Source: Nocardioides jishulii (lineage in GTDB: Bacteria > Actinomycetota > Actinomycetes > Propionibacteriales > Nocardioidaceae). From it: a DNA stretch of 64,000 nucleotides. This document shows, one piece after another, positions 1 through 9,938 of the stretch (the first letter of the stretch is position 1; every line of letters begins with the position of its first letter). Under the pieces are notes generated by a model. It saw only the letters and a list, made by a program, of their open reading frames with translations, was not told the DNA's origin and made no database searches. The stretch lies in assembly GCF_006007965.1 (NCBI RefSeq), contig NZ_CP040748.1, positions 3,100,001-3,164,000 of the forward strand, read 5' to 3'. Both the position numbers and the translations under genes were made by a program.

Positions 1-800
1 TCGCCCACCGGATGATCTGGTCGGCGCTGAGCATGGCGGTCGTGGTCGTGGTCCTGCGCCGGCTCGGGGGCGTACGCGCCACCTTCGCCGACCGCCGCCG
101 CCTCGCCCTGCTCGCCGGCGCCGCCGCCGTCGTCTCGATCAACTGGGGCACCTACATCTGGGGCGTCAACAACGGCCACGTCGTGGAGACCTCGCTCGGC
201 TACTTCATCAACCCGTTGGTCACGGTGACGCTCGGTGTCGTGGTGCTGGGCGAGCGGCTCCGGCCGCTGCAGTGGGTGGCCGTCGCCATCGCCCTCACCG
301 CGGTGCTCGTCCTGACCCTGGACTACGGCCGCCCACCGTGGATCGCGCTGGTGCTCGCCGCGTCGTTCGCGACCTACGGCCTGGCCAAGAAGAAGGCCGA
401 CACCGGCGCCTTCGAGTCACTCACCGTCGAGACGACCCTGGTGGCGCCGTTCGCCCTCGCGTACGCCGTGTGGCTCGCCTCCACGGGCGAGGCGACGTTC
501 GGCCACGAGGGCGCCGGCCACATGGCTCTGCTCGTGGTCGCCGGCGTCCTGACCGCGATCCCGCTGGTGCTCTTCGGCGCGGCGGCGACCAGGATGAGCC
601 TCGTCAGCCTGGGTCTCCTGCAGTACCTGGCGCCGATCCTGCAGTTCTCGATCGGGGTGCTGGTCTTCCGCGAGGACATGCCGGCCGCGCGCTGGGCCGG
701 TTTCGTGCTGGTCTGGGTGGCGTTGATGCTCTTCACCGCCGAGTCGATCAACCACCGGCGGCGCCAGCTGGCGCTGGTCGCCGACGCCTCCGCCCTCTGA
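1..800 (+). CDS. rarD: RarD/EamA-family permease, 5' end cut off
   Basis: The reading frame is open at the window edge, with codons starting at base 3, so the first residues lie outside. About 265 residues are visible and form roughly nine hydrophobic segments of the drug/metabolite transporter fold. The C-terminal stretch reading QYLAPILQFSIGVLVF followed by ARWAGFVLVWVALMLF is the hallmark of RarD, named for a chloramphenicol-sensitivity phenotype; the natural substrate of the family is unknown. An internal ATG at base 12 is not the start, because the residues before it (AHR) already match the family pattern. It converges with the polyprenyl synthase gene, with only five bases between the two stops. 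Confidence 0.85.
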   Translation, partial: AHRMIWSALSMAVVVVVLRRLGGVRATFADRRRLALLAGAAAVVSINWGTYIWGVNNGHVVETSLGYFINPLVTVTLGVVVLGERLRPLQWVAVAIALTAVLVLTLDYGRPPWIALVLAASFATYGLAKKKADTGAFESLTVETTLVAPFALAYAVWLASTGEATFGHEGAGHMALLVVAGVLTAIPLVLFGAAATRMSLVSLGLLQYLAPILQFSIGVLVFREDMPAARWAGFVLVWVALMLFTAESINHRRRQLALVADASAL

Positions 801-805
801 AGGGC

Positions 806-1813
806 TCAGGAGGAGCGGTTGGCCACCACGTCGGCGAAGGCCTCCAGCGCCTGGCGGACGCCGTTCTGCGGCAGCACGGTGAGCAGCGCCTTGGCCTCGG
901 CGGCCTGGCCGCGCACGTAGTCGCGTGCAGACTCCATGGCCGGGTTCTTGCGGAGCAGGTCGAGCGCCTCGGCGTGCAGGGCGTCGTCGGCGAGGTCGGC
1001 GTCGAGCAGCTCGATGAGGCGAGCGTCCTCGGGACGGTTGGCGGCGCGCGCCATCAGCACCGGCAACGTCGGGACGCCCTCACGCAGGTCGGTGCCCGGC
1101 GTCTTGCCGGACTCCTCGCTCTCGGAGGCGATGTCGAGGATGTCGTCGGAGAGCTGGAAGGCCGCGCCGACGATCTCGCCGTACTGGCGCAGCGCCTCGC
1201 AGACCTCCGGGGAGGCGCCGGAGAACATCGCGCCGTAGAGGGCGGAGGTCGCGATGAGCGACCCGGTCTTGCCTGCCACGACCTCGAGGTAGTGGGCCAG
1301 CGGGTCCTCGCCCTCGCGCGGCTCCACGGTCTCGAGGATCTGTCCCTCGACCAGTCGCGCGAAGGTGCGCGACTGGATCAGGACGGCCTCGGGGCCGAGG
1401 GCTGCGGTGACCTCGGACGACCGCGCGAAGAGGTAGTCGCCGGTGAGGATCGCGATGTGGTTGTCCCAACGGGCGTTGGCCGAGTCGGCACCGCGGCGCA
1501 CGTCGGCCTCGTCCATCACGTCGTCGTGGTAGAGCGAGGCGAGGTGGGTGAGCTCCACGACCGACGCTGCCCGGCGCACCTGCTCGGAGTCGGGGTCGGG
1601 GCCGGCCTCGGCCGCCAGCAGCACGAGCAGCGGACGGAACCGCTTGCCACCGGCAGCCATCAGGTGGCCAGCGGTCTCGTTGATGAAGTCGGCACTGCTC
1701 GAGACGTGCCCGGCCAGGTCCTCCTCGATCGCCGCCAGGCGGGTCTTCAGGCGTGCGGCGAGGTCCTCGTCAACGACGGGAAGGGCCAGGTCGGCAGAAG
1801 CATGGGAGGTCAC
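806..1813 (-). CDS. Long-chain polyprenyl diphosphate synthase
   Basis: A 335-residue all-alpha isoprenoid synthase that condenses isopentenyl diphosphate units into a long prenyl chain, presumably the menaquinone side chain. Visible motifs are GGKRFRP at residues 55-61, the first Asp-rich motif DDVMD at 97-101 and the second, DDILD, at 223-227. The GTG start overlaps the nuoN stop by four bases (GTGA), so this is the fifteenth and last gene of the nuo operon. Coupling quinone-tail synthesis to complex I makes sense because the men genes follow close by. Chain length (hepta-, octa- or nonaprenyl) cannot be read with certainty from the sequence; hepT or grcC-like would be a fair name. Confidence 0.88.
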   Translation of the reverse strand: MTSHASADLALPVVDEDLAARLKTRLAAIEEDLAGHVSSSADFINETAGHLMAAGGKRFRPLLVLLAAEAGPDPDSEQVRRAASVVELTHLASLYHDDVMDEADVRRGADSANARWDNHIAILTGDYLFARSSEVTAALGPEAVLIQSRTFARLVEGQILETVEPREGEDPLAHYLEVVAGKTGSLIATSALYGAMFSGASPEVCEALRQYGEIVGAAFQLSDDILDIASESEESGKTPGTDLREGVPTLPVLMARAANRPEDARLIELLDADLADDALHAEALDLLRKNPAMESARDYVRGQAAEAKALLTVLPQNGVRQALEAFADVVANRSS

Positions 1814-3417
1814 CTGAGGAATTCTCCCGCACCGGCCAACACGTCGAGCAGCGGGTCCGGCACGATGCCCAGCACCAGCGTCGCGACGGCCGTCACCGCG
1901 ATGGCCACCGAGGTCAGGATCGACGGGGCGGCCACCGAGGCGGAGTCGGCCTCCGGCTCACGGAAGTACATGAGCACGATGACCTTGAGGTAGATCCACG
2001 CGGCCGCTGCGCTCATCAGCACGGCGACCAGCACCACGGGCCACGCCCCGGCCGCCAGGGCGACCGAGAAGACCGCCCACTTGCCGGTGAAGCCCGAGGT
2101 GAGCGGGATGCCCGCCATGGCCAGCAGGAAGAAGGCGAAGATGCCCGCGATCAGCGGGGAGTCCTTGCCCAGGCCGGCCCAGCGCGAGAGCTGGGTCGTC
2201 TCGCCGCCGGCGTCACGCACCAGGCTGACGACCGCGAAGGCGCCGAGGGTGGTGAGGCCGTACGTGGTCAGGTAGAAGAGGACGGCCTCGGCGGAGCTCA
2301 GCTCGTCGGGCGCCAAGGAGCTGGCGGACTGGACGCCCAGGACGCCGGTCAGCACGAAGCCCGCGTGGGCCACCGACGAGTAGGCCAGCAGTCGCTTCAC
2401 GTCGCTCTGACCGATGGCCAGCACGGTGCCGACGACCATCGACAGGATCGCCACGATCCAGAAGACCGGGAGCCACGACGTACGGTCGTTGCCCAGCGCC
2501 ACGTAGAAGAGGCGCAGGATCGCTCCGAACGCGGCCACCTTGGTCGCCGCCGCCATGAAGGCGGTCAGCGGGGTGGGCGAGCCCTGGTAGACGTCCGGGC
2601 TCCAGGCGTGGAAGGGCGCGGCGCCGATCTTGAAGAAGAGGCCCACGGCCAGCAGGCCGATCGCGACGAGGAGCAGGCCCTTGGCGTCGGTGCGGTTGGC
2701 GATCGCGTCGCTGATCTCGCCGAACTGCATCGACCCGGCGTAGCCGTAGAGCAGCGCGGCGCCGTAGAGGAAGAACGCCGAGGAGAAGGCTCCCAGCAGG
2801 AAGTACTTCAGCGCTGCCTCCTGGCTGAGGAGGCGACGACGACGCGCCAGGCCAGCGAGCAGGTAGAGCGGCAGCGACAGGACCTCGAGCGCCACGAAGA
2901 GGACCAGCAGGTCGTTGGCGGCCGGGAAGAGCAGCATGCCGGTGACCGCGAACAGCAGCAGCGGGTAGACCTCGGTGTGCTCCCACCGCTCGCGCGCGGC
3001 GTCGTTCTCGGCGTCGGAGCCCGGCGCCGAGGCGGCCTGGCCCGCGAAGGCACTCAGCCCGCCGTCGAGCCGGCGCTCGGCGAAGAGCGCGGTGCCCAGG
3101 AGCGCGAGCACCAGGATGACGCCCCAGAGGAAGAGGGTCGGCCCGTCGACGGCGACCGACCCCATCGCGGCCACGACACCGAAGCCGCGGCCGTCGGTGA
3201 AGGCGACCGGGCCCACGTCGGCGTAGTCGAGGGCGACCACGACGACGAGCGCGAGGGCGACGGCCAGGGCCACGAAGGTCAGCGCGACCTGCGTGACGAA
3301 GCGGTGGGCGCGCGGCATGAACGCCTCGACCAGCACGGCGATGCAGGCGGCGCCGAAGACGACGAGCAGCGGTGCGAGCTCGAAGTACTCGATGGACGGC
3401 TTGACGAACTCGTTCAC
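1810..3417 (-). CDS. nuoN: NADH-quinone oxidoreductase subunit N
   Basis: One of three antiporter-like proton-pumping subunits of the complex I membrane arm. The 535 residues contain about 14 hydrophobic helices and the family signatures LEVLSLPLYLLAG and the Lys-containing KIGAAPFHAWSPDVYQGSP. A soluble, acidic loop at about residues 115-148, between early helices, is an insertion relative to the shorter E. coli protein, of the kind seen in actinobacterial NuoN. Its start overlaps the nuoM stop by four bases and its stop overlaps the polyprenyl synthase start, which indicates translational coupling in the nuo operon. Confidence 0.96.
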   Translation of the reverse strand: MNEFVKPSIEYFELAPLLVVFGAACIAVLVEAFMPRAHRFVTQVALTFVALAVALALVVVVALDYADVGPVAFTDGRGFGVVAAMGSVAVDGPTLFLWGVILVLALLGTALFAERRLDGGLSAFAGQAASAPGSDAENDAARERWEHTEVYPLLLFAVTGMLLFPAANDLLVLFVALEVLSLPLYLLAGLARRRRLLSQEAALKYFLLGAFSSAFFLYGAALLYGYAGSMQFGEISDAIANRTDAKGLLLVAIGLLAVGLFFKIGAAPFHAWSPDVYQGSPTPLTAFMAAATKVAAFGAILRLFYVALGNDRTSWLPVFWIVAILSMVVGTVLAIGQSDVKRLLAYSSVAHAGFVLTGVLGVQSASSLAPDELSSAEAVLFYLTTYGLTTLGAFAVVSLVRDAGGETTQLSRWAGLGKDSPLIAGIFAFFLLAMAGIPLTSGFTGKWAVFSVALAAGAWPVVLVAVLMSAAAAWIYLKVIVLMYFREPEADSASVAAPSILTSVAIAVTAVATLVLGIVPDPLLDVLAGAGEFLR

Positions 3418-4976
3418 TGGTCCGCTCCCTCAGTAGCGTCGGACGGCACTTCCACGGTCGGTGGGTCCTCAAGGACCCCGACCTGGGAAAGGATGTCGTC
3501 CACTGCCGGGTTGATCACGTCGAGGACCGGCATCGGGAAGAACCCGAAGACGACCAGCGCCACCAGCAGCGGCACCACGGCGCCGAGCTCGCGACGGTCG
3601 ATGTCGGTGACGGCTGCGTACTCCGCCCTGGCCGGGCCGGTGAACGTGCGCTGGTAGGTCCACAGGATGTAGATGGCGGCCAGCACGATCGAGGTGACCG
3701 CGACGGCTCCGGCCCACCAGGCGTGGTTGAAGGCGGCGATCAGGACGAGCACCTCCGAGACGAAGGGCGAGAGCCCGGGCAGCCCCGCGGCGGCCAGGCC
3801 AGCCACCAGGAAGACGCCGGCCAGCACGGGGACGGTCTTCTCCAGACCACCCATGGCGCTGATCGAGGCCGTGCCGGTGCGGCGGATCACGAAGCCGGCG
3901 ATCAGGAAGAGCGCAGCGGTCGCGATGCCGTGGTTGACCATGTAGAGCACCGCACCCGCGGAGCCGGCGCCCGAGAAGACGAAGATGCCCAGCACGATCA
4001 GGCCGAAGTGCGACAGCGACGTGAGACCGATCAGGCGCAGGACGTCGTCCTGGCCGATCGCCACCAGCGCGCCGTAGACGACCGAGACCAGCGCCAGCAC
4101 GACCACGACCGGGGTGGCCCACTCCGACGCCTCGGGCAGGAGGCCCAGGCAGAAGCGGAGCATGCCGTAGGTGCCGATCTTGTCGAGCACGCAGACGAGC
4201 AGCACCGAGGTGCTCGGGGTCGCCTTCTCGGTGGTGTCGGCCAGCCAGGTGTGCAGCGGGAACATCGGCGCCTTCGCCGCGAAGGCGATGAAGAAGCCGA
4301 CGAACAACCAGCGTTGCGCCGTCGGGTCGATGTCGATCGCGGCCAGGTCGCTGATCAGGTACGACGGGGTGCCGGCGTCAGCGGAGACGACGTACAGGCC
4401 GATGACGCTGCCGAGCATCACCAGGCCGCCGGCGAGCTGGTAGAGCAGGAACTTGGTCGCGGCGCGGCTGCGGCCCTCACGGCCGAAGCCCGCGACGAGG
4501 AAGTACGCCGGGATCAGCGTGGCCTCGAAGACCACGTAGAAGAGGAAGACGTCGGTCGCGGTGAAGACCGCCAGCGACATGGCCTCCAGCGCGAGCACCC
4601 AGCCGAAGAACGACTTGGTGTTGCCCTCGTCGGACTCGTTCCAGCTGGCGATCATCACCAGCGGCACCAGGACGACGGTCAGCACGACCATCACCAGGCT
4701 CAGCCCGTCGACGCCGAGGGCGAAGTGGGCACCGAAGAGCGAGATCCAGGAGTACGAGACGTCGAACTGCTCGCCGCCACCTGCGGACGTGGTGTCGCCG
4801 CCGCCGGTCAGGTAGCCGGCGAGGATCGCGAGACCGATCAGCAGGGTCACGAGCGCGACGCCCAGACCCACCTTCTTGGGCAGCGGCTCACCGCGGCCCG
4901 CGGGCAGGAACGAGACGGCCACCGCGCCGAGCAACGGCACGAGGACCAGGGCGATCAGCCAGGGGAAGTCGCTCAT
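3414..4976 (-). CDS. nuoM: NADH-quinone oxidoreductase subunit M
   Basis: Antiporter-like membrane subunit of complex I, 520 residues with about 14 transmembrane helices. Family motifs include the Glu-containing [20 protein letters not shown], the Lys-containing [21 protein letters not shown] and the helix-breaking proline region FPLHTWL. The reading frame stays open well upstream (to about 6137), but the true start is the ATG at 4976: it begins the typical [18 protein letters not shown] helix and overlaps the nuoL stop as ATGA. Residues upstream of it are only an out-of-frame reading of nuoL. Confidence 0.96.
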   Translation of the reverse strand: MSDFPWLIALVLVPLLGAVAVSFLPAGRGEPLPKKVGLGVALVTLLIGLAILAGYLTGGGDTTSAGGGEQFDVSYSWISLFGAHFALGVDGLSLVMVVLTVVLVPLVMIASWNESDEGNTKSFFGWVLALEAMSLAVFTATDVFLFYVVFEATLIPAYFLVAGFGREGRSRAATKFLLYQLAGGLVMLGSVIGLYVVSADAGTPSYLISDLAAIDIDPTAQRWLFVGFFIAFAAKAPMFPLHTWLADTTEKATPSTSVLLVCVLDKIGTYGMLRFCLGLLPEASEWATPVVVVLALVSVVYGALVAIGQDDVLRLIGLTSLSHFGLIVLGIFVFSGAGSAGAVLYMVNHGIATAALFLIAGFVIRRTGTASISAMGGLEKTVPVLAGVFLVAGLAAAGLPGLSPFVSEVLVLIAAFNHAWWAGAVAVTSIVLAAIYILWTYQRTFTGPARAEYAAVTDIDRRELGAVVPLLVALVVFGFFPMPVLDVINPAVDDILSQVGVLEDPPTVEVPSDATEGADQ

Positions 4977-6973
4977 GCGAGGTTCACCGCCAGGAGGGCA
5001 AGGACGACGATGAGGACGCCGCCGACAATGGACAGGGCGTAGGAACGGACGTAGCCGTTCTGGATGCGCCGCAGGACTCGGGACAGGGCACCGACCGACG
5101 CCGCGCCACCCTCGACCGCGCCGTCGACGACGACCCGGTCCATGGTGGTGAGGCCGGAGACCAGGTGGCGGCCGGGCTCGATCACGAGGACGTCGTTGAT
5201 GCCGTCGCCGTAGAGGTCGGCGCGAGCCGCCTTCGTCGCGAAGGAGACGTCGCTCGGAGCAGTCCGGGGGATGTCCCGCTTGGCGACCAGGTAGACGGCC
5301 GCCGCGACACCGATCGCCACCGTCGCGGTGATGATCAGGGTGATCGCCAGCGCCGGGAGCGGGGGCTCGTGGTGGGGGGCGTGGCCGACCACCGGCGTGA
5401 GCCAGTTGACGATCCAGTCGCCGAGCAGCAGCACGCCACCGAGGACCGAGAGGGCCGCCAGCACGATCAGCGGTACCGTCATCACCTTCGGTGACTCGTG
5501 CGGGTGCACGCCCGGGTCCCACCGCTTGGAGCTCCAGAAGGTCAGGATCATCATCCGCGTCATGTAGAAGCCGGTGACGCCCGCACCCACCAGGGCGAGG
5601 ACGCCGACGAGGAGGTTCTCGGCCAGCGCGGTCTCGATCACCTTGTCCTTCGACCAGAAGCCGGAGAAGCCCGGGAAGCCGATGATCGCCAGGTAGCCCA
5701 TCAGGAAGGTGGCGTAGGTGATCGGCATGGCCTTGTTGAGTGCGCCGTAGTGGCGCATGTTCACGTCGTCGTCCATGCCGTGCATCACCGAGCCGGCACC
5801 GAGGAACATGTTGGCCTTGAAGAATCCGTGCGTGAGCAGGTGCATGATCGCGAAGGCGTAGCCCGCGACACCGAGGCCGGCGGCGAGCATCATGTAGCCG
5901 ATCTGGCTCATCGTGGAGCCGGCGAGGGCCTTCTTGATGTCGTCCTTGGCGCAACCGAGGACAGCACCCCACAGCAACGTGATGGTCGCGACGATGACCA
6001 CCGCGGTCTGGGCGACGGGGGCGTTCTCGAAGACGAAGTTGGCGCGGACCACCAGGTAGACACCAGCGGTCACCATGGTCGCGGCGTGGATCAGCGCGGA
6101 GACCGGCGTCGGACCCTCCATGGCGTCGAGCAGCCACGCCTGGAGCGGCACCTGGGCCGACTTGCCGCAGGCACCCAGCAGGAGCAGCAGACCGAGGGCG
6201 TTGAGCGTGCCCTCGCCGGCGAGCCCAGCCGCCTCGCTGACGACCGAGAAGTCGGTGCTGCCGAACGTGGCGAACATGAGGCCGATGGCCAGCGCCAGGC
6301 CGACGTCACCGACGCGGTTCATCACGAACGCCTTCTTGGCGGCCGCGGCGGCCGACGGCTTGTGCTGCCAGAAGCCGATCAGCAGGTAGGACGCCAGGCC
6401 GACGCCCTCCCAGCCGAGGAAGAGACCCACGAAGTTGGCGGCCAGGACCAGCATCAGCATCGCGGCGATGAAGAGGTTGAGGTAGCCGAAGAAACGACGA
6501 CGACGCTCGTCGTGCTCCATGTAGCCGATCGAGTAGACGTGGATCAGCGCGCCGACACCGGTGATCAGCAGCAGGAAGAGCGCCGACAGCGGGTCGTAGA
6601 GCAGGTCCATGCCGACCTCGACCGACCCGGCGGAGAACCAGGTCCACAGCTCCTGGCCGATCTGGCGCTCCGACTCGTCGCGGCCCAGCAGGGCGACGAA
6701 GAGCGTCAGGCTCAGGGCGAACGACCCGACGACCGTGGCCGTGCCGAACCAGTGGCCCCACCTGTCGATCGCTCCCCTGGCGAGCGGCCCGCCGAGCAGG
6801 AGGACCAGCGCGCCGAGCAGCGGCAGGGCGATCACCAGCCACAGCAGGGAGAAGACTCCCTCCGCGGCGGTGGGGGCGACGACCGGGACATGGGCCTCAC
6901 CTGCGGCGGACACGAGGGTGCCCACCTGGGTGCCCACCTGCGTGATCGCAGCGGTCAGTGACAGTGCACTCAT
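4973..6973 (-). CDS. nuoL: NADH-quinone oxidoreductase subunit L
   Basis: The largest membrane subunit of complex I, 666 residues with about 16 helices, including the long lateral helix near the C-terminus. Recognisable blocks include [18 protein letters not shown], the conserved [20 protein letters not shown] with its Lys, and the pump-channel segment [21 protein letters not shown] chose the ATG at 6973 rather than the TTG at 6979: the mRNA carries GAGGGG six bases before the ATG, whereas the TTG would directly abut that ribosome site. The gap to nuoK is ten bases. Confidence 0.96.
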   Translation of the reverse strand: MSALSLTAAITQVGTQVGTLVSAAGEAHVPVVAPTAAEGVFSLLWLVIALPLLGALVLLLGGPLARGAIDRWGHWFGTATVVGSFALSLTLFVALLGRDESERQIGQELWTWFSAGSVEVGMDLLYDPLSALFLLLITGVGALIHVYSIGYMEHDERRRRFFGYLNLFIAAMLMLVLAANFVGLFLGWEGVGLASYLLIGFWQHKPSAAAAAKKAFVMNRVGDVGLALAIGLMFATFGSTDFSVVSEAAGLAGEGTLNALGLLLLLGACGKSAQVPLQAWLLDAMEGPTPVSALIHAATMVTAGVYLVVRANFVFENAPVAQTAVVIVATITLLWGAVLGCAKDDIKKALAGSTMSQIGYMMLAAGLGVAGYAFAIMHLLTHGFFKANMFLGAGSVMHGMDDDVNMRHYGALNKAMPITYATFLMGYLAIIGFPGFSGFWSKDKVIETALAENLLVGVLALVGAGVTGFYMTRMMILTFWSSKRWDPGVHPHESPKVMTVPLIVLAALSVLGGVLLLGDWIVNWLTPVVGHAPHHEPPLPALAITLIITATVAIGVAAAVYLVAKRDIPRTAPSDVSFATKAARADLYGDGINDVLVIEPGRHLVSGLTTMDRVVVDGAVEGGAASVGALSRVLRRIQNGYVRSYALSIVGGVLIVVLALLAVNLA

Positions 6974-6983
6974 CGACAACCCC

Positions 6984-7283
6984 TCAGTACTTCAGCAGGC
7001 TCGCGTCGTCGACCGAGGCCGAGCGACGAGTCCGGAAGATGCTCATGATGATGGCCAGCCCGACCACGACCTCGGCCGCGGCCACCACCATCACGAAGAA
7101 GGCGGTCACCTGACCGTCGAGGTTGCCGTGCTGCTTGGCGAAGGTCACCAGGGCGAGGTTGCAGGCGTTGAGCATGAGCTCGACGCACATGAAGACCACG
7201 ATCGCGTTGCGCCGGGTCAACACCCCCACGGCCCCGATGGTGAACAGGATCGCCGACAGGACGATGAAGGGAGTCAGGCTCAT
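6984..7283 (-). CDS. nuoK: NADH-quinone oxidoreductase subunit K
   Basis: A 99-residue, three-helix subunit of the complex I membrane arm, homologous to mitochondrial ND4L. The conserved membrane glutamates needed for proton translocation are in [18 protein letters not shown] and in [15 protein letters not shown]. The length is exactly typical of the family. The start overlaps the nuoJ stop by four bases, and the next gene downstream is nuoL. Confidence 0.96.
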   Translation of the reverse strand: MSLTPFIVLSAILFTIGAVGVLTRRNAIVVFMCVELMLNACNLALVTFAKQHGNLDGQVTAFFVMVVAAAEVVVGLAIIMSIFRTRRSASVDDASLLKY

Positions 7284-8065
7284 TCGGTCTCCTCCTCGAC
7301 GTCGACGCCCGCGGTCGCCGCGGAGTCGCTGCCACCGGTGAACTTCTCGATGCGGCCCGCCTCGGCCGGGGCCGAACGTACGGTGCCGCGCGCGGCGAGC
7401 ACGCGCGAGATCGACGCCTCGGAGGCGGTGCCGTCAGGCAGGAGCGCGGGGGTGTCGACGGCGTTGTGCCGCGCGTACACGCCGGGCGAGGGCAACGGGC
7501 CGGGGTGCTTGCCCGACTCCGCGTAGTCGCGCATGCGCTGCGCCGCCAGGACGGCCTGGGTGACCTTGACGTCCTTCTCCCGGTGGGCGAGCACCATCGC
7601 GCCGAGCGCGGCGGTGACCAGCAGGGCGCTGGTCGCCTCGAAGGCGAAGACCCAGCGGCTGAAGAGGACCTGGGCAATCGCCTGCACGTTGCCGCCGGAG
7701 TTGACCTCGTCGAGGCCCACGGCGGTGCCGAACGACACCTGGGCCAGGGCCAGCACCAGGGTGGTCCCGAGCAGCAGGCCCGCGACGACCGAGGTGACCC
7801 GTTGGCCGGGGATCGTCTCCACGATCGAGTCGGAGGCGTCGACGCCGACGAGCATCAGCACGAAGAGGAAGAGCATCAGGATCGCGCCCGTGTAGACGAT
7901 GATCTGCACGACGAAGAGGAACGGGGCCTCGAGCACCAGGTAGAGCACCGCGAGGCTGACCATCACCACGGCCAGCAGCATCGCGGCGTGCACCGCCTTG
8001 CGCACGAACAGGATGCCCAGGGCCGCCAGCACCATCACCGGCGCCAGGATCCAGAAGGCGGTCAC
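7280..8065 (-). CDS. nuoJ: NADH-quinone oxidoreductase subunit J
   Basis: Five-helix ND6-like membrane subunit, 261 residues. The pi-bulge region [17 protein letters not shown] matches the family. After the last helix, at about residue 160, there is a hydrophilic tail of about 90 residues rich in Ala, Asp and Glu, ending EEETE. E. coli NuoJ (184 residues) has only a short tail, so this is a lineage-specific extension. The gene overlaps nuoI and nuoK by four bases each. Confidence 0.95.
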   Translation of the reverse strand: MTAFWILAPVMVLAALGILFVRKAVHAAMLLAVVMVSLAVLYLVLEAPFLFVVQIIVYTGAILMLFLFVLMLVGVDASDSIVETIPGQRVTSVVAGLLLGTTLVLALAQVSFGTAVGLDEVNSGGNVQAIAQVLFSRWVFAFEATSALLVTAALGAMVLAHREKDVKVTQAVLAAQRMRDYAESGKHPGPLPSPGVYARHNAVDTPALLPDGTASEASISRVLAARGTVRSAPAEAGRIEKFTGGSDSAATAGVDVEEETE

Positions 8066-8631
8066 TCGCCTGCCTCCTTCTTCTTGAAGTTGCCGCGGTA
8101 GTAGTCGCCCTCGTCCTCACCCAGGAGCATCGGGTGCGGCGGCTGCTCCATGCCCGGCAGGAGCGGGGCGAGCAGGTCGGACTTCTCGTAGATCAGCGAC
8201 TCGCGCGTGGTGTCGGCCAGCTCGTACTCGTTGGTCATCGTGAGCGCCCGCGTCGGGCACGCCTCGATGCACAGGCCGCAGAGGATGCAGCGGGCGTAGT
8301 TGATCTGGTAGACGCGGCCGTACCGCTCACCGGGGCTGAAGCGCTCGTCGGGCGTGTTCGAGGCGCCCTCGACGTAGATCGCGTCGGCCGGGCAGGCCCA
8401 GGCGCAGAGCTCGCAGCCCACGCACTTCTCGAGGCCGTCGGGCCAACGGTTGAGCTGGTGCCGCCCGTGGAAGCGCGGCGCCGTCGGCGCCTTCTCGAAG
8501 GGGTACTGCTCGGTGACAACCTTCTTGAACATCGTCCGGAAGGTGACGCCGAAGCCGGCGATGGGGTCCCAGAGCTGTTCCCTGAGCTGCTCGCCCATCC
8601 CCTTGCGGGACTCGGGCTTGTCGTCGGCCAT
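8062..8631 (-). CDS. nuoI: NADH-quinone oxidoreductase subunit I (two [4Fe-4S])
   Basis: Peripheral iron-sulfur subunit that passes electrons along the hydrophilic arm of complex I. Two ferredoxin motifs are intact: Cys 70, 73, 76 and 80, and Cys 115, 118, 121 and 125, which hold clusters N6a and N6b. The 189 residues include a C-terminal tail ending KKKEAGE. The start is immediately followed upstream by the nuoH stop at 8631 (TGATG-type junction), and the stop overlaps the nuoJ start. Confidence 0.96.
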   Translation of the reverse strand: MADDKPESRKGMGEQLREQLWDPIAGFGVTFRTMFKKVVTEQYPFEKAPTAPRFHGRHQLNRWPDGLEKCVGCELCAWACPADAIYVEGASNTPDERFSPGERYGRVYQINYARCILCGLCIEACPTRALTMTNEYELADTTRESLIYEKSDLLAPLLPGMEQPPHPMLLGEDEGDYYRGNFKKKEAGE

Positions 8632-9938
8632 CAGTTCTCCTCCTCCGCAGCGGCGGCGTCGCCTGGCACGGTGTTGCTGGCACCCAGGAAGGTGAGCGGG
8701 GCGGCGGCGCCGCGGACGGCACCCCCGGCGGGCATGGCCGGCACCGGGAAGGTGCTGGGGCCGGGGTCGACGGCGGGCGCCGACTCGTCCTCGGCGTCCT
8801 TCTCGGGCAGGAAGAGCAGCACGACCATCACCAGCGCGAGCACGCCGGCGCCGATCAGGATCGTGCGGTTGTCGAAGCCACCCTCCAGGGAGATGGCGCG
8901 GACGGTCGCGACCAGGACGATCCAGGCCAGCGAGGCCGGGATCAGCACCTTCCAGCCGAACGCCATGAACTGGTCGTACCGCAGACGCGGGAGCGTGCCA
9001 CGCAGCCAGATGAACATGAAGATGAAGAGGAACATCTTCGCGAAGAACCAGAGCACCGGCCAGTAGCCGGAGTTGGCACCCTCCCAGAGGTGCTCGACGC
9101 CCCAGGGCGCCTTCCAGCCTCCCAGGAAGAGCGTCGTGGCCAGCGCCGAGACGGTCGCCATGTTGATGTACTCGGCGAGGAAGAACATCGCGAACTTCAT
9201 GCCGGAGTACTCGGTGTGGAAACCACCGACGAGCTCACCCTCGGCCTCGGGGAGGTCGAAGGGTGCGCGGTTGGTCTCGCCGACCATCGCGATCACGTAG
9301 ATGACGAACGACGGGAAGAGCACGAGCCCGAACCAGAAGTCGTCCTGGGCCGCCACGATCTCCGACGTCGACATCGACCCGGCGTAGAGGAAGACCGCGA
9401 CGAGCGCCAGGCCCATCGCGACCTCGTACGAGATCATCTGTGCGCTGGAGCGCAGGCCACCGAGCAGAGAGTAGGTGGAGCCGGACGACCAGCCCGCCAG
9501 GACGATGCCGTAGATGCCGACCGAGGCGACCGCCATCACGAAGAGCACCGCCACCGGCATGTCGGTGAGCTGGAGCGGGGTGACGGTGCCGAAGAGGTTG
9601 ACCTCGGGGCCGAACGGGATGACCGAGAAGGTCACGAACGCGGGGACCACGATGATGAGCGGCGCCAGCAGGAAGACGACCTTGTCGGCCCCCTTCGGGA
9701 TGATGTCTTCCTTGAACATCAGCTTGGTGCCGTCGGCCAACGACTGGAGCAGGCCGAAGGGGCCGTTGACGTTGGGGCCGATGCGGTGCTGCATGCGAGC
9801 CACGACGCGGCGTTCGAACCAGATGTTGAAGAGGGTCAGCAGGACCAGCACCAGGAAGACCAGAAGGGTCTTCACGATGACCATCCAGAGCGGGTCCTGG
9901 CCGAAGGCGCTGAGCGGACCGCTCGCAGCGGTGTACAT
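8631..9938 (-). CDS. nuoH: NADH-quinone oxidoreductase subunit H
   Basis: Membrane subunit forming part of the quinone-binding chamber, with eight helices in 435 residues. Signature segments are [20 protein letters not shown] and [20 protein letters not shown], whose acidic residues line the quinone access path. A tail of about 60 residues rich in Pro and Ala follows the last helix; E. coli NuoH (325 residues) lacks it. The ATG at 9938 shares one base with the nuoG stop (TGATG). The longer open frame, up to 9992, lies inside nuoG and is not used. Confidence 0.95.
   Translation of the reverse strand: MYTAASGPLSAFGQDPLWMVIVKTLLVFLVLVLLTLFNIWFERRVVARMQHRIGPNVNGPFGLLQSLADGTKLMFKEDIIPKGADKVVFLLAPLIIVVPAFVTFSVIPFGPEVNLFGTVTPLQLTDMPVAVLFVMAVASVGIYGIVLAGWSSGSTYSLLGGLRSSAQMISYEVAMGLALVAVFLYAGSMSTSEIVAAQDDFWFGLVLFPSFVIYVIAMVGETNRAPFDLPEAEGELVGGFHTEYSGMKFAMFFLAEYINMATVSALATTLFLGGWKAPWGVEHLWEGANSGYWPVLWFFAKMFLFIFMFIWLRGTLPRLRYDQFMAFGWKVLIPASLAWIVLVATVRAISLEGGFDNRTILIGAGVLALVMVVLLFLPEKDAEDESAPAVDPGPSTFPVPAMPAGGAVRGAAAPLTFLGASNTVPGDAAAAEEEN

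Noticed and set aside
3414..6137. 907-codon frame covering nuoM and part of nuoL
   Set aside because: The first 387 codons are an Arg-rich out-of-frame reading of nuoL; the real nuoM starts at 4976 with an ATGA junction.
6971..6979. TTG start for nuoL at 6979
   Set aside because: It would directly abut the GAGGGG ribosome site; the ATG at 6973 has correct spacing.
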